Assembly: GCA_020342235.1 (NCBI GenBank)
Contig: CP073212.1
Location: forward strand, 1,116,001 to 1,180,000
Direction of reading: 5' to 3'
Length of the DNA stretch: 64,000 bases
From: Saccharomycopsis phalli
Taxonomy: Eukaryota > Ascomycota > Saccharomycetes > Ascoideales > Saccharomycopsidaceae
The notes beneath the pieces were generated by a model. It did not search any database. It saw nothing but the letters and a program-made list of their open reading frames with translations, and was not told the DNA's origin. Position numbers and translations under genes: made by a program. Below are positions 63,134 to 64,000 of the stretch, piece after piece (position 1 is the stretch's first letter; every line of letters begins with the position of its first letter).

Positions 63134-63600
63134 TACTCAGATATTTAGTTAATTATAGATGAGTTTTGTTCCTTTATAAGTGAATAATCGGAACGGTAGT
63201 GATGATTGGATTAATTTAGTTGTCCCCTTTGGACTACGGAAATATCCTCTCTTTATAGGAGATAATATTCCCTTATAAGATCCTATTGTTATGAGTTTCA
63301 CTGGTTATTGTAACAGCATAACCGCTTAGTTGTCTTACTCGGTGAGTACATTACAACGTAGAATTGCTTCTCCGTTATAGGTGTCTTACTTGTGGTTCTC
63401 AACCTCAACAAAAATATATGGTTAGATATTTGTATACTATAACTATAATATGCTCCTGAAAGGTGATTGATATTTTATCGTCTAAAAACTAGGAACGCTA
63501 CCTCTAAGTGGGAGTCAAGAAAACCTTTGGATAAAACTTCACACTTGATCTTAAGGCTTGAAGAATGATCCATCAGGAGATATTGGGTCTTGTAATTAGG
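63134..63600 (+). repeat. Dispersed repeat, modules A and B, copy 2
   Basis: Module A at about 63140-63412 and module B at 63450-63600, both plus. Includes the ATGAGTTTCAC start and the 20-nt GTGAGT ... AAC-GTAG block at 63342-63361. This copy looks broken. Confidence 0.65.
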
Positions 63601-63716
63601 AGCGTTTGTCAGACTGTCGTACTTGTGTCGCTACAAAGAAAAGGATTTAGTAGTCCAACAGTAACGTGTAGAATCCAATAAGTGAATGAACTACTTTTCA
63701 TCTGTAATAATAATAA

Positions 63717-64000
63717 TATTGTCGATGTCTAATTCATCTTCCATTGAGTGTGACATCGTTACAAACTTATACTCAGATATTTAGTTAATTATAGATAAGT
63801 TTTGTTCCTTTTATAATTGAATAATCGGAACAGTAGTGATGATTGAATTGATATTCTTAGATCCTCTTCTACCACGGAAATAACTCTCCTTTTATAGTAG
63901 AAATATCCACTCATAAATCTACTCAGCCATGATCTTCACATTCCTTTACAACTGCATTAACTGCATGTTGTGCAGGGTTGTGAGTTCATTCTAACGGAGA
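63717..64000 (+). repeat. Dispersed repeat, module A, copy 3, cut by the window edge
   Basis: Starts at ATTGTCGATGTCTAA (similar to 63083) and runs through GTTTTGTTCC, CGGAAATAACTC and ATGATCTTCACA to a 20-nt GTGAGT ... CTAAC-GGAG block at 63980-63999. It continues beyond the window. Confidence 0.65.

Noticed and set aside
60731-63410. TGTTGAGG ... CCTCAACA ends read as LTR termini
   Set aside because: The sequences are inside repeats with opposite orientation and code for a conserved hydrophobic stretch; no primer-binding site, polypurine tract or pol-like frame is seen.

Overview
The window is nuclear DNA from a budding yeast (Saccharomycotina). Nearly every recognisable protein is a yeast orthologue: SSO1, NTF2, STR3, TGL1, SBA1, CKS1, HSL7, SHE3, ASA1, HEK2/PBP2, the YMR099C epimerase and a TYE7-type bHLH factor. 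Genes are mostly single-exon and intergenic DNA is AT-rich. Five genes need splicing. Four of their six introns are only 35-41 nt, and in all of them the branch motif (CTAAC, CTAAT or CTGAC) lies 4-6 nt from the 3' AG. That architecture is known from Yarrowia and other early-branching yeasts, not from Saccharomyces. One CTG codon in SBA1 falls on a leucine conserved in human p23, so CTG probably reads as Leu; this is weak evidence.

Layout. 1-5.7 kb: partial ROG1-like lipase, DDT/WHIM chromatin protein, two small unknown ORFs, alkyltransferase-like ATL1. 5.7-14 kb: SSO1, a degenerate ~45-bp satellite, a split-cluster Zn2Cys6 regulator and the RNase P RNA gene. 14-26 kb: NTF2, STR3, tRNA-Val(UAC), TGL1, a membrane coiled-coil protein and the free-methionine-R-sulfoxide reductase. 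26-38.7 kb: a more accessory stretch with a secreted RNase T2-like protein, an F-box/LRR protein, a secreted proteinase-K-type protease, a Crt10-like WD protein and an F-box protein. 39-51 kb: SBA1, the hexose-6-phosphate epimerase, two unknown small genes, CKS1, HSL7 and the bHLH factor. 53.9-59.5 kb: KH protein, tRNA-Tyr(GUA), SHE3 and ASA1. 59.5-64 kb: a long TAA microsatellite, a second RNase T2-like gene without the CAS-I motif, and three copies of a dispersed repeat.

The most unusual features are: an NTF2 start codon split between two exons; an RNase P RNA gene whose best B box lies beyond its terminator; a three-copy repeat family with a conserved 17-codon ORF followed by a 20-nt intron-like block; and two divergent secreted RNase T2-like proteins. 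Minisatellites are plentiful both between genes and inside coding regions (KDIKDG, QEKEE).

Regulatory motifs fit the genes. A perfect three-unit heat-shock element precedes SBA1. A Cbf1-type E-box abuts a Reb1 motif upstream of STR3. Three CACGTG boxes fill the very short gap upstream of the Crt10-like gene. Three Reb1 motifs precede SHE3.
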